Source of the DNA: Streptacidiphilus sp. P02-A3a
Lineage (GTDB): Bacteria > Actinomycetota > Actinomycetes > Streptomycetales > Streptomycetaceae
Direction of reading: 5' to 3'
DNA length: 64,000 nt
NCBI RefSeq assembly: GCF_014084105.1
Contig: NZ_CP048289.1
Location: forward strand, 9,061,922 to 9,125,921
Shown here: positions 23,227-32,297 of the stretch, piece by piece
How the letters are laid out: every line of letters begins with the position of its first letter
Numbering within the stretch: position 1 is the first letter of the stretch
The notes under the pieces: generated by a model
The model's input: the letters and a program-made list of their open reading frames with translations, nothing else
Told to the model about the DNA's origin: nothing
Databases searched by the model: none
Program-made: the position numbers and the translations under genes

Positions 23227-23262
23227 TTGAACTAAGTGCAATTGATTTCTGTACTAGTTCAA
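23227..23262. promoter_or_regulatory. Dyad repeat in the divergent GNAT/hydrolase promoter region
   Basis: TTGAACTA (23227-23234) and TAGTTCAA (23255-23262) are perfect inverted repeats separated by 20 AT-rich bases. They sit between two divergent starts and look like an operator for a homodimeric repressor of MarR or TetR type. No such regulator gene is adjacent. Confidence 0.5.
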
Positions 23263-23304
23263 TCGAACGACATCGGGTGCACACCAGTGGGTAGCGTCCC
23301 GTGC

Positions 23305-24126
23305 ATGACTGACTACGAGGTGGAATTCCACTCCCTGGACGGCACCGTCCTTCGCGGCACGGTCACCCCCTCCTCGGCGCCCCCGGTGGCTTTGGCGGTG
23401 CTCGTGCACGGGGCCGGTGTCACCCGCGAGGAAGGGGGCTTCTTCGCCCGGCTGGCAGCCGGGCTGGCCGCTGCCGGGATCACCTGTCTGCGGTTCGACC
23501 TGCGGGCGCACGGAGCGAGCGGCGGGATCCTCTCGGACGTCACGATCGCCGGGGTGGCCAACGACATCCGCGCGGCATCCGACCACCTCACCGACGTCAC
23601 CGACCGGCCCGGCCCGGTGCACGTCATCGCTGCCTCGTTCTCCGGCGGCGCCGCCGCGATGCACACGGCGCGCCGTCCGGGCGACGTGGAACGGCTGGTG
23701 CTGCTGAACCCGCGCATGGACTACCAGCACCGGTTCATCACCGAGCAGGCCGGGTGGACCGGCGACTACCTGTCGCGGGAGCACGCCGCCAAGCTCGATC
23801 AGCGGGGGTTCGCGGCCCGGCAGCCGTTCGAGGTCGGCCGAGCGCTCCTCAACGAGGTGTTCCACCTGCCCGAGCCGGAGGATGTCTGCGCAGCCGTGCG
23901 GCGTCCGGTGCTGATCGTCCACGGCACGAAGGACACCTTCGTGGACGTGGAGCTGTCGCGCCGGTACGCGCCACTGTTCGGGGCGGGAGCAGAGCTGTAC
24001 GAACTCGACGGCGCACAGCACGGCTTCGCCGTCCACGAGGACCCGCAGTACGCACATCCGCAGTCCCAGGCATGGCAACGCGAGGTAATCGCCAAGGTGG
24101 GCGACTTCCTCACGACGTCCTTCTAG
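23305..24126 (+). CDS. Alpha/beta hydrolase
   Basis: The 273-residue protein has the oxyanion segment LVHGAGVTREEGGFF, nucleophile Ser in AASFSGGAAAMH (elbow Ser-Phe-Ser-Gly-Gly), catalytic Asp in HGTKDTFVDVEL and His in DGAQHGFAVHED. It looks like an esterase or dienelactone-hydrolase-like enzyme, and the substrate is unknown. The start is ATG 23305. Its stop shares the bases CTAG (24123-24126) with the stop of the convergent XRE-type regulator gene. It marks the left edge of the lower-GC island. Confidence 0.8.
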   Translation: MTDYEVEFHSLDGTVLRGTVTPSSAPPVALAVLVHGAGVTREEGGFFARLAAGLAAAGITCLRFDLRAHGASGGILSDVTIAGVANDIRAASDHLTDVTDRPGPVHVIAASFSGGAAAMHTARRPGDVERLVLLNPRMDYQHRFITEQAGWTGDYLSREHAAKLDQRGFAARQPFEVGRALLNEVFHLPEPEDVCAAVRRPVLIVHGTKDTFVDVELSRRYAPLFGAGAELYELDGAQHGFAVHEDPQYAHPQSQAWQREVIAKVGDFLTTSF

Positions 24127-25454
24127 CGGGTGGAAGGCAGCAGCAGGCGTTCGTGGAGTTCCCCTACCGCTGGCCGCTCGCGGTACGGGAACAGGGCCCG
24201 CGCGGAGCGGTTCAGCTCCCCCAAAGCCTGCCCCGAACGCGCTGCGGAGGCGATCTCCACGACGCCCAGGGCAACCACAGCGGCCTCATCCGGTTCCCCG
24301 GCCTCCGCGAGAGCCCCTGCCAGGAAGGCGCGGTAGTGGGCGTAGTCGCGCGGCATGAATGCCTCGCGAGTGACATAGCTCTTGAACACTGCGGCGGCTT
24401 CAGCGGGGCGTCCGGCCTCGCGTAGGCAGATCCCGGTCTGCGCCATCAAGCGCTCCCGCGTGTAGCTGTCGCCGAGCGGCCCCGTGCAGGCCACTGGCGC
24501 TGCCGGCCCAGAGGCCTGGTCAAGGGCAGCGTGCGCCAGGTCGAGGACCCGGCGAATCTCATCGGTGTCCGCTCCGGTCATCGCCATACCTCGCGCTTCC
24601 TGCTGAAGGGCCTCAGCGCGAGGCCGGGGCGGCAGCGTCCACGGGCCGCTGGTGGCAGCTCTGGCCAGATCGAGCATCCGCACCGGGTCACTGCGGCCCA
24701 GTGCCTGTGCCTGCCGCATCAGGACATAGGCGTGCATCGCTCCGTCCCCGGTGAACGTGGCCCACTCCTTCGCCAGCCCATGCCAGTAGCCGATGGCCTG
24801 TTCGGGTGAGCCCGCGTCGCGATGCAGCCACCCCGCGAACTCAGCCGCCCGGGAACCCAATCCGAGGAGTTCCCGGCGCACGTGCGGCTTGGCGTCGCGA
24901 GCGGTGCTGTCGATGGCGGACAGGATGCCCAGCGCTGCGGGCATCGCCCGGTGCGGCCCCGCCAGCGTGTCAGCACGAGCGGTCGCTTCCAGGGCGTCAC
25001 CCAGGTGCCCGACGAGCTCGTGATCGGCGTAGCGGTGGGCGTCGCGGGACGCGGCGGTGAGATGGTCCAGGGCCGCGAGGTCGAGCAGCGGCGCGGCGAC
25101 GGCGGCCAGAGCGCCGCCCATGAAAGCACGTCGGAGCACGGTGTCCTCCAGAAAGGGCTTCACGTCTGCGGGCACGCCCCTGCGCCCGGCCGCACTGCCG
25201 AGCGGGACGAACCCGAGCTGTTCCAGCGGGACGCCGAACATCTCCTTCAGGACCAGGCGCGCGTCCCGGTTCGGCCACTTCGACTGCCCCGACTCCCAGC
25301 GCCGGACCTGACGAACTGAGATCCGGGCCTGGGATCTCAGGCTGACCGCCGACGCCTCGTAGGCCGAGACGAAGTCCTCCTGAGTGAGCCAGCCCCGCTC
25401 GACGCGCGCAGCGACCAACCGCCAATTCGCGCCCGGTGCTTTGAGATCAGACAT
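24123..25454 (-). CDS. XRE-type transcriptional regulator with TPR-like C-terminal domain
   Basis: The 443-residue protein has an N-terminal helix-turn-helix region (RSQARISVRQVRRWESGQS, then WPNRDARLVLKEMFGVPLE). An Ala-rich hydrophobic stretch follows (AFMGGALAAVAAPLLDLAALD), then a long helical region with repeated TPR-like pairs. This architecture is common for streptomycete regulators beside secondary metabolite or peptide gene clusters. The start is ATG 25454, with GGGG six bases upstream. It is divergent from the radical SAM gene and is the probable ligand of the inverted repeat between them. Confidence 0.8.
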   Translation of the reverse strand: MSDLKAPGANWRLVAARVERGWLTQEDFVSAYEASAVSLRSQARISVRQVRRWESGQSKWPNRDARLVLKEMFGVPLEQLGFVPLGSAAGRRGVPADVKPFLEDTVLRRAFMGGALAAVAAPLLDLAALDHLTAASRDAHRYADHELVGHLGDALEATARADTLAGPHRAMPAALGILSAIDSTARDAKPHVRRELLGLGSRAAEFAGWLHRDAGSPEQAIGYWHGLAKEWATFTGDGAMHAYVLMRQAQALGRSDPVRMLDLARAATSGPWTLPPRPRAEALQQEARGMAMTGADTDEIRRVLDLAHAALDQASGPAAPVACTGPLGDSYTRERLMAQTGICLREAGRPAEAAAVFKSYVTREAFMPRDYAHYRAFLAGALAEAGEPDEAAVVALGVVEIASAARSGQALGELNRSARALFPYRERPAVGELHERLLLPSTR

Positions 25455-25479
25455 GGGCACCCCCGCTGAACACCACCGT

Positions 25480-25546
25480 AGGACACCGCACCGGCCGAAT
25501 AGTCAGGACAAAGACCGTACCGCCGAAGTGTCCGGTGATGTGTCCT
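25480..25546. promoter_or_regulatory. Putative operator of the radical SAM peptide locus
   Basis: AGGACACCGCACCGG (25480-25494) and CCGGTGATGTGTCCT (25532-25546) are inverted repeats matching at 13 of 15 positions, 37 bases apart. Extra GTGTCC copies lie at 25528 and 25611. The sites fill the 189-bp divergent promoter region of the XRE-type regulator and the radical SAM gene, which suggests cooperative binding by that regulator. Confidence 0.55.
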
Positions 25547-25643
25547 CACATTCGACCTCGACCCGGACTGTAACTGCTCGTTGACTGTTGGTCAGCAGCC
25601 GTGTCCCACATGGACGATCCGGAGACTGACTCAAGGAGGCATC

Positions 25644-26762
25644 GTGCACGAGCTGATAGCGAGCCCGTTCCTGGACGAGTACCTGCTGGTGCGCCCCGGC
25701 GCACGGGGCGGCCTGCGGCTGCCGCAGGCCGGGTACGAGGAACTTCGCACCCATCCGACCAAGCAGACCGCGCCGACTTGGTTCTCCGACGCCGTCCGGA
25801 GCCAGTGGACCGACCTGGACGTGGCCGCGCGCCCGGCGGCCGAGTATCTGCTGGTTCGGGAGCCATCCGGGTGGGGGTACTCGCGAGCGTCCTGGGAGAT
25901 CAATCTCGGCTGCAACTACCAGTGCAAGCACTGTTACCTGGGGTTGAAGGTCAACTCCGGCATGCCGCTGGAGGACAAGCTGCGGTGCCTGGACATCATG
26001 GCGCAGGCCGGTGTGCTGTGGCTTCAGATCACTGGCGGTGAGCCGACCGTGGACCGGGATTTCATGCACGCGTACCGGTACGCGTTCGCGCTGGGCATGA
26101 TGATCACCGTCTCCACGAACGGCTCTCTCCTGTGGCGGGAGAACCTGCTCGCCCTGTTCAGGCAGTACCCGCCATACCGGGTCACGGTGTCGATGTACGG
26201 GGCCAACAAGCACAGCTACGACGAGCTCACCCAGCGGCAGGGCGCCTGGGACCTGTTCATCCAGGGCATGAACGCCGCGCGCCGAGCCAGGTTACCGCTG
26301 CGGATGAGCGTCATCGTGACCGAAGACAACGCCGATGAGGAACAGGCGATGATCGACCTGTGCGAAGGCTGGGGCCTGGAGTACAACGTCTTCACCAACA
26401 TGACCCCCACCATCTACGGCGGCGCGGAGTCCCTGACCGCACAGTCCAAGGAACACCTGCGTCTGCGCAAACCGTTCAGCGGCTGCAACGCCGGACATAC
26501 GTTCTTCCACACCGACCCGCACGGCCTCGTGTCGATCTGCAAGATCGGCCGTGATGCCCAGATCAGTCTCCCCACCGAGGGGATCGACGGACTGGCCCGG
26601 CTCGGCGCCATCGCCGACCGGCTCATGCTTCGCACCGGTGGCTGCTCCGGCTGCCAGCTCTCGGGGTCGTGCACAGTGTGCCGCCCCCTGGCCAAGCACT
26701 ACCAGGAGGCGAAGGCACCACTCAGTTCCTACTGCCAGCACGGGATCAAGAAAGCAGGATGA
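25644..26762 (+). CDS. Radical SAM/SPASM peptide-modifying enzyme
   Basis: The 372-residue enzyme binds a radical SAM cluster through Cys90-x3-Cys94-x2-Cys97 (LGCNYQCKHCYLG) and has the SAM-contacting ITGGEPT. A SPASM domain follows with Cys281, Cys299, Cys334, Cys337, Cys343, Cys346 and Cys364, enough for two auxiliary Fe-S clusters. SPASM enzymes typically install thioether or C-C links in ribosomal peptides. Residues 1-72 (ending YLLVREP) may be a precursor-recognition region, which is inference. Start GTG 25644 follows AAGGAGG. The stop is five bases before the small peptide gene. Confidence 0.9.
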   Translation: MHELIASPFLDEYLLVRPGARGGLRLPQAGYEELRTHPTKQTAPTWFSDAVRSQWTDLDVAARPAAEYLLVREPSGWGYSRASWEINLGCNYQCKHCYLGLKVNSGMPLEDKLRCLDIMAQAGVLWLQITGGEPTVDRDFMHAYRYAFALGMMITVSTNGSLLWRENLLALFRQYPPYRVTVSMYGANKHSYDELTQRQGAWDLFIQGMNAARRARLPLRMSVIVTEDNADEEQAMIDLCEGWGLEYNVFTNMTPTIYGGAESLTAQSKEHLRLRKPFSGCNAGHTFFHTDPHGLVSICKIGRDAQISLPTEGIDGLARLGAIADRLMLRTGGCSGCQLSGSCTVCRPLAKHYQEAKAPLSSYCQHGIKKAG

Positions 26763-26767
26763 GACCC

Positions 26768-26965
26768 ATGACCGCTGTAGCTGTCGATCTGTCCCTCAGG
26801 TACCCCCGCGCGGACACCCTGCCCGTCACCGGCCTGCCGTACATGACGCGACCGGTCGAACCCCCGGTCGAGCCCATCACCACCATCGTCACCGTCGCGG
26901 ACCTGGACGCTGTCATGGACAGCGTGAAGTGCTCGTGCAACGCCGGAGATGACAACCCCCACTGA
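26768..26965 (+). CDS. Candidate RiPP precursor peptide
   Basis: The 65-residue peptide begins MTAVAVDLSLRYPRADTLPV, has a Pro-rich middle (RPVEPPVEPITT) and ends VKCSCNAGDDNPH. Its only cysteines are the Cys-Ser-Cys pair at residues 55 and 57. Direct placement after a SPASM enzyme suggests the C-terminal part is the modified core and the rest a leader. AGGATGAG lies just upstream of ATG 26768. An ATG at 26759 that overlaps the enzyme stop (ATGA) would add three residues. A strong terminator follows. I do not recognise the peptide family. Confidence 0.75.
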   Translation: MTAVAVDLSLRYPRADTLPVTGLPYMTRPVEPPVEPITTIVTVADLDAVMDSVKCSCNAGDDNPH

Positions 26966-26983
26966 TCCCAACCGATCAGAAAC

Positions 26984-27020
26984 CCGCAGGCCCCGGTGCA
27001 ACACGCGCCGGGGCCTGCGG
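26984..27020 (+). terminator. Terminator after the precursor peptide gene
   Basis: CCGCAGGCCCCGG (26984-26996) and CCGGGGCCTGCGG (27008-27020) form a perfect 13-bp stem with an 11-base loop, 18 bases after the peptide stop. It lies before the GNAT-like gene, which therefore depends on readthrough or its own promoter. Confidence 0.85.
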
Positions 27021-27049
27021 CTTGTGCGGCCGGTGTTTAGGCTGCGGAC

Positions 27050-27925
27050 ATGGAGTTCTCCTGGGACTTGTTGCGCCCCATGATGCTTGTGCCGTACCTG
27101 CCGACGCTGGGGCCGCTGCACCCGGACACGGTGAGCGGCGCTTTGCTGGGCCAAGTGCTGGCCGTCGCCGGAACCGGCGCGTTCCTCCCTCACGACAAGG
27201 ACCAGCGATGGTCGGCGGTAAAGGACGAGAGCGTTCTCCCGAAGGAGGTCGACCAGGATGCCGAGCGGACACTGATCCCCACGGTGAGCACCAGGGGTCG
27301 CGGCACCGTGAAGGTACACCTGTACGGCAACTCGGCCACGCACCGCGCTGAAGCAGCTGAGAGGGCGCTGACGCTCGCCGCGACCCATGGCGCGGCCAAG
27401 GCCCAGGTGATCTGGTTCCTGGCCGCAGGCAGCCCAGTACCGCCCGGCACCGGGGCCACCCGTGTACAGCTGCGCACCTTCATCCCGAACACCCTCGCGC
27501 CGGACCCCGGCCGCGTGTTGAACCTGGATGACCAGCCGGACGCCACGCACGCCACGTTCGCGGAGTTCGCCGACAAGCTGAGCGGCGACGGCTTCGCCTT
27601 CCTGTGGGAACAGGTCCAACGCGGCACGGTGGGGCCGGTTCTCACCATTGCGTCTGCGGGCCGAATCGTCGGCGCGATCGGCCCCATGGAGACCATGGCC
27701 GATCCCGGCGACCGCCTCCGGCTGCTGCCGCAGTACTTCGCCGTCCTGCCCGACCAGCGCGGCCACGGCCATGGCCGCGCTCTGTGGCGCGCGGCCATGC
27801 ACTGGGGCCAGCGGCACGGAGCCGAGTACCAGTTGCTGCAGACCGAGGTGGGTGGCGCGTCCGACCGTCTCTGTCAGGCCGAGGGACTGACCGACCTGGG
27901 TACCGTCCACAGCGTCCCCGCGTAG
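27050..27925 (+). CDS. GNAT-like acetyltransferase of the RiPP locus
   Basis: The 291-residue protein has a C-terminal GNAT domain with the acetyl-CoA loop LPDQRGHGHGRALWRAAM. Its N-terminal half (residues 1-150, MEFSWDLLRPMMLVPYLPTL onward) resembles nothing I can name and may bind the peptide. Position after the precursor suggests it acylates the modified peptide or protects the producer. The ATG at 27050 has only a weak ribosome binding site, and a terminator hairpin lies 30 bases upstream, so its expression is probably lower than that of the precursor. Confidence 0.7.
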   Translation: MEFSWDLLRPMMLVPYLPTLGPLHPDTVSGALLGQVLAVAGTGAFLPHDKDQRWSAVKDESVLPKEVDQDAERTLIPTVSTRGRGTVKVHLYGNSATHRAEAAERALTLAATHGAAKAQVIWFLAAGSPVPPGTGATRVQLRTFIPNTLAPDPGRVLNLDDQPDATHATFAEFADKLSGDGFAFLWEQVQRGTVGPVLTIASAGRIVGAIGPMETMADPGDRLRLLPQYFAVLPDQRGHGHGRALWRAAMHWGQRHGAEYQLLQTEVGGASDRLCQAEGLTDLGTVHSVPA

Positions 27926-27966
27926 TCCTCCGGCTGCCTCTACGGTCACCGCCGGGCCGCGCGCCG

Positions 27967-28068
27967 TCCCGCAAGGCCCTGGTCGAGCAGACCCGGCCCG
28001 GTGGGATCGTCCACGCCCCGTGGGACACCCCGTTCAGCGATCAGGACGCCCTTGTGCGGCTCACCGGC
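27967..28068 (+). pseudogene. Remnant of a PIMT-type O-methyltransferase
   Basis: One frame encodes ALVEQTRPGGIVHAPWDTPF followed by SDQDALVRLTG, about 34 residues without an own start. This resembles the C-terminal strand region of protein-L-isoaspartate methyltransferase-like enzymes found in streptomycete RiPP clusters (RPGG, PWGTP-type motif). The remainder of such a gene is absent, so it looks like a deletion scar. The match is by eye and short. Confidence 0.45.
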
Positions 28069-28162
28069 CGGCCCGGCCGGTCGCCGCGCAGATGCAGGCC
28101 ACCTTCGTTGACCCGTCCCGGCGTCCGCCGCCCGTGACCGGGGAGCGGCCGGGGAACGACAA

Positions 28163-28197
28163 GGGGGCGGGCTCGGTGCGACACCGGGCCCGCCCCC
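28163..28197 (-). terminator. Terminator after purA
   Basis: GGGGGCGGGCTCGGTG pairs with CACCGGGCCCGCCCCC over 16 positions with one G-U pair and a three-base loop, 12 bases beyond the purA stop. Confidence 0.85.
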
Positions 28198-28209
28198 TGC
28201 TTTCAGCGG

Positions 28210-29496
<1,287 letters not shown>

Positions 29497-29630
29497 AGGC
29501 GTACACCCCTTTCGGGCGGGGCACAACAGACGGCGGGAAGGCCGCCGCTCGTGGCCCCGGATAGACCAAGCCCCTGGCGCAACAGCGCTAGGGGCTCTTA
29601 CACCGAGAGATTACCCGAGGAAGGACCACG

Positions 29631-30689
29631 GTGTCGGCTGCGCGATCGGTGGGAGAGGCTCTGCTGGTGGTCGTCTCACCGGTGGCGCTGGCCGTGGACG
29701 GGGAGTCCGTGAGGGTCGCCAGGGACGTCCTCGGGGCCGCTTTCGCGATGAAGGCGGTGGTGCCCGAGGACCTGGCCGAACTGGAGCGAGTGCTTTCGCG
29801 GAAGGGCCATCGGCGACTGGTTGTGATCGGTGATGATCAGGCGCTGCGCCATGTGGTGCAGCTGCTGCACCGGCACGCGCAACTGGACGCCGGACCGGTC
29901 GGGATCATCCCGGTCGGAAAGGGGCACAAAGTGGCTCTGGCCAGGTCACTCGGGGCCGCGGGGCGTCCGGTGGACGCCGCCAGGGCGGTCGCCCGGGGGG
30001 CCGAGCGCAGGCTGGACCTGCTGGTGGACGAGGAGGGCGGGGTGGTCCTCAGCGGACTGCGGATCCCCGGCCGCGGAGTGCCCGAGCAGGACCCCGGCCC
30101 GACGGTCGCCGAACGGGGGTCGGCCCGGGGTTCCGCGCGGCCCGCCGAACCCGCCGCCGAGGACCCGCCGAGCAGGCAGGAACCAGAGACCGATCCGCAC
30201 GCAGCCTGTTCGCCAAGGGCGAACAGCAGCAGGTCCGGACGGGTCCCCGAGAGCCCCGTCGGCACCTGGTACACCCAGCTCGGCCGAACCGCCCGGGCCG
30301 CCGCCCGCTCCGTCGCCGCGCCGCTGCGGGGGCACGGCCACGGACTCCACGGGCAGTTCCTGCGGATCGAGGCCGACGGGCGGCTGTTGGCTGACCGGGA
30401 CCATCCGGTGGGCCTGATCTCGGTCTGGAACGCCGCCGCCCAGGAGTGCGAGCCCGCCCGCCCGCTCCGCCCCGGCCGCGACGGACCGCCGCCCGACGGC
30501 CTGATGGAGGTGCTGGTCAGCGGCCCGGCGGCGCAGGGCGGCCCCTACCGCTGCCGGGCGCAGCGGATCACGGTCACCGGCGGCCTGTTCACCTACGAGG
30601 CCGACCACACCATCAGCGGGCCGGTCCGCGAGCGCACCTGGACCGTGGAGCCGGGCGCCTGGCGGCTGACCGTGCCCCCGGCGGCCTGA
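29631..30689 (+). CDS. Diacylglycerol kinase catalytic-domain-like protein
   Basis: The 352-residue protein has an N-terminal part with VVIGDDQALRHVVQLLHRH and VGIIPVGKGHKVALARSLG, where GxGxxN-like and IPxGxGN-like elements of lipid kinases appear in altered form (PVGKGHKVALA). The C-terminal half is beta-rich. A Pro/Glu/Arg-rich linker (about 150-210) separates them. Because the canonical GGDGT loop is changed to IGDDQ, catalytic activity is uncertain. The start is GTG 29631 with GAGGAAGGA upstream. The gene is divergent from purA. Confidence 0.65.
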   Translation: MSAARSVGEALLVVVSPVALAVDGESVRVARDVLGAAFAMKAVVPEDLAELERVLSRKGHRRLVVIGDDQALRHVVQLLHRHAQLDAGPVGIIPVGKGHKVALARSLGAAGRPVDAARAVARGAERRLDLLVDEEGGVVLSGLRIPGRGVPEQDPGPTVAERGSARGSARPAEPAAEDPPSRQEPETDPHAACSPRANSSRSGRVPESPVGTWYTQLGRTARAAARSVAAPLRGHGHGLHGQFLRIEADGRLLADRDHPVGLISVWNAAAQECEPARPLRPGRDGPPPDGLMEVLVSGPAAQGGPYRCRAQRITVTGGLFTYEADHTISGPVRERTWTVEPGAWRLTVPPAA

Positions 30690-30750
30690 GCGCGGCCCCG
30701 GACCGGGGATTCTCACAAGCTCCACATCCGCGGGTGGCAGACTTCATGCC

Positions 30751-31170
30751 ATGAGCATTCATACGAACCTGCTGGGCGGACCCGACCCGGTGCAGCTGCC
30801 GGAGGACGAGCAGCCGTACCGGCTGCTGGCGGAGCAGTCCGCCTCACCGGTCCAGGTCGCGGCGGACTTCCCGGCGTTCTCGCTCGCCTGGGCCATGCTC
30901 GCCGACGACGCCTACGCCGAGGACCACGTGGTGGAGTCCTACGCGTACGCCCGCACCGGCTACCACCGCGGTCTCGACTCGCTGCGCCGTGCGGGCTGGA
31001 AGGGGCACGGGCCGATCCCCTGGGACCACCGGGCCAACCGGGGCTTCCTGCGCTGCCTGGCGGCGCTGGCCCGGGCCGCCGAGGCGATCAAGGAGACCGA
31101 GGAGGCGGAGCGCTGCTGGAGCTTCCTGAAGGACAGCAGCCCCGAGGCCTACACCGAGCTGAAGCGCTAG
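30751..31170 (+). CDS. DUF3151 family protein
   Basis: The 139-residue soluble protein (MSIHTNLLGGPDPVQLPED, then DDAYAEDHVVESYAYARTGY, in part, and GPIPWDHRANRGFLRCLAAL) matches DUF3151, an actinobacterial family of unknown role usually encoded beside the class II fructose bisphosphate aldolase, as here. It is mostly helical and lacks a signal peptide. Start ATG 30751. Confidence 0.85.
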   Translation: MSIHTNLLGGPDPVQLPEDEQPYRLLAEQSASPVQVAADFPAFSLAWAMLADDAYAEDHVVESYAYARTGYHRGLDSLRRAGWKGHGPIPWDHRANRGFLRCLAALARAAEAIKETEEAERCWSFLKDSSPEAYTELKR

Positions 31171-31173
31171 CCG

Positions 31174-31230
31174 ACGGCGACGACGGAGAGACGGCGACGA
31201 CGGAGAACGGCGACGACGGAGAGACGGCGA
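31174..31230. repeat. Tandem 16-17-bp repeats after the DUF3151 gene
   Basis: ACGGCGACGACGGAGAG occurs three times (31174, 31191, 31207; the second lacks one base), then a partial unit ACGGCGA. It lies between the DUF3151 stop and the terminator and encodes nothing. Confidence 0.9.
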
Positions 31231-31231
31231 A

Positions 31232-31263
31232 GGCCCCCGCACCCGGGCTCGGGTGCGGGGGCC
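31232..31263. terminator. Bidirectional terminator between DUF3151 gene and fba
   Basis: GGCCCCCGCACCCG and CGGGTGCGGGGGCC form a perfect 14-bp stem with a four-base GGCT loop between the convergent genes. Confidence 0.9.
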
Positions 31264-31274
31264 TCCGGTTTCCG

Positions 31275-32297
31275 CTACTTGATCCGGGTACCGGCCGAGC
31301 GCAGGCTCTGGGTGGCCTCGACCACGCGGGCGGCCATCCCGGCCTCGGCCAGCTTGCCCCAGGTGCGGGGGTCGTAGGTGTTCTTCTTGCCGACCTCGCC
31401 GTCGACCTTCAGCACGCCGTCGTAGTTGCGGAACACGTGGTCCACGATCGGGCGGGTGAAGGCGTACTGGGTGTCGGTGTCGAGGTTCATCTTCACCACA
31501 CCGTTCTCCAGCGCGGTGGCGATCTCCTCGGCGCTGGAGCCGGAGCCGCCGTGGAAGACGAAGTCGAACGGGTCCTTCTTGCCGTACTGGGCGCCGATGG
31601 CGTCCTGCAGCTCACGCAGCAGCTCCGGCTTGAGCACGACGTTGCCCGGCTTGTAGACGCCGTGGACGTTGCCGAAGGAGGCGGCCAGCAGGTAGCGGCC
31701 CTTCTCGCCCAGGCCCAGCGCCTCGGCGGTGCGGACCACGTCGTTGACCGAGGTGTAGAGGTTGTCGTTGATCTCGTGCGAGACGCCGTCCTCCTCACCG
31801 CCGGTCGGGGTGATCTCGACCTCAAGGATGATCTTCGCGGCAGCGGCCTTGGCCAGCAGCTCCTGCGCGATCTCCAGGTTGTCGTGCAGGTTCTCGGCCG
31901 AGCCGTCCCACATGTGGGACTGGAACAGCGGGTTGTCGCCGCGGGCCACCCGCTCGGCGGAGATCGCCAGCAGCGGCCGGACGTAGCCGTCCAGCTTGTC
32001 CTTGGGGCAGTGGTCGGTGTGCAGGGCCACGGTGATGTCGTACTTGGCCGCGACGATGTGCGCGAACTCGGCGAGCGCGACGGCCCCGGTGACCATGTCC
32101 TTGTTGTGCTGGCCACCCAGGAACTCGGCGCCGCCGGTGGAGATCTGGATGATCCCGTCGCTCTCGGCCTCGGCGAAGCCGCGCAGGGCGGCGTGCAGGG
32201 TCTGGGTCGAGGTCACGTTGATGGCCGGGTAGGCGAACTTGCCTGCCTTCGCCCGGTCCAGCATCTCGTTGTAGGCCTCGGGAGTTGCGATGGGCAT
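31275..32297 (-). CDS. fba: Class II fructose-bisphosphate aldolase
   Basis: This zinc-dependent aldolase interconverts fructose 1,6-bisphosphate with DHAP and glyceraldehyde 3-phosphate. The 340-residue protein has the zinc ligand segment ALHTDHCPKDKL, the EVEITPTGGEEDGV loop, NVHGVYKPGNVVL and the phosphate-binding HGGSGSSAEEI and NLDTDTQYAFTR segments. The start is ATG 32297. It is a single gene divergent from dedA and convergent with the DUF3151 gene. Confidence 0.96.
   Translation of the reverse strand: MPIATPEAYNEMLDRAKAGKFAYPAINVTSTQTLHAALRGFAEAESDGIIQISTGGAEFLGGQHNKDMVTGAVALAEFAHIVAAKYDITVALHTDHCPKDKLDGYVRPLLAISAERVARGDNPLFQSHMWDGSAENLHDNLEIAQELLAKAAAAKIILEVEITPTGGEEDGVSHEINDNLYTSVNDVVRTAEALGLGEKGRYLLAASFGNVHGVYKPGNVVLKPELLRELQDAIGAQYGKKDPFDFVFHGGSGSSAEEIATALENGVVKMNLDTDTQYAFTRPIVDHVFRNYDGVLKVDGEVGKKNTYDPRTWGKLAEAGMAARVVEATQSLRSAGTRIK

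Noticed and set aside
26669..26767. Longer precursor peptide starting inside the radical SAM gene
   Set aside because: The extra residues overlap the enzyme's coding region, and a Shine-Dalgarno sits just before ATG 26768.
25454..27925. Lanthipeptide cluster
   Set aside because: No LanB/LanC/LanM-like dehydratase or cyclase; the maturation enzyme is radical SAM.
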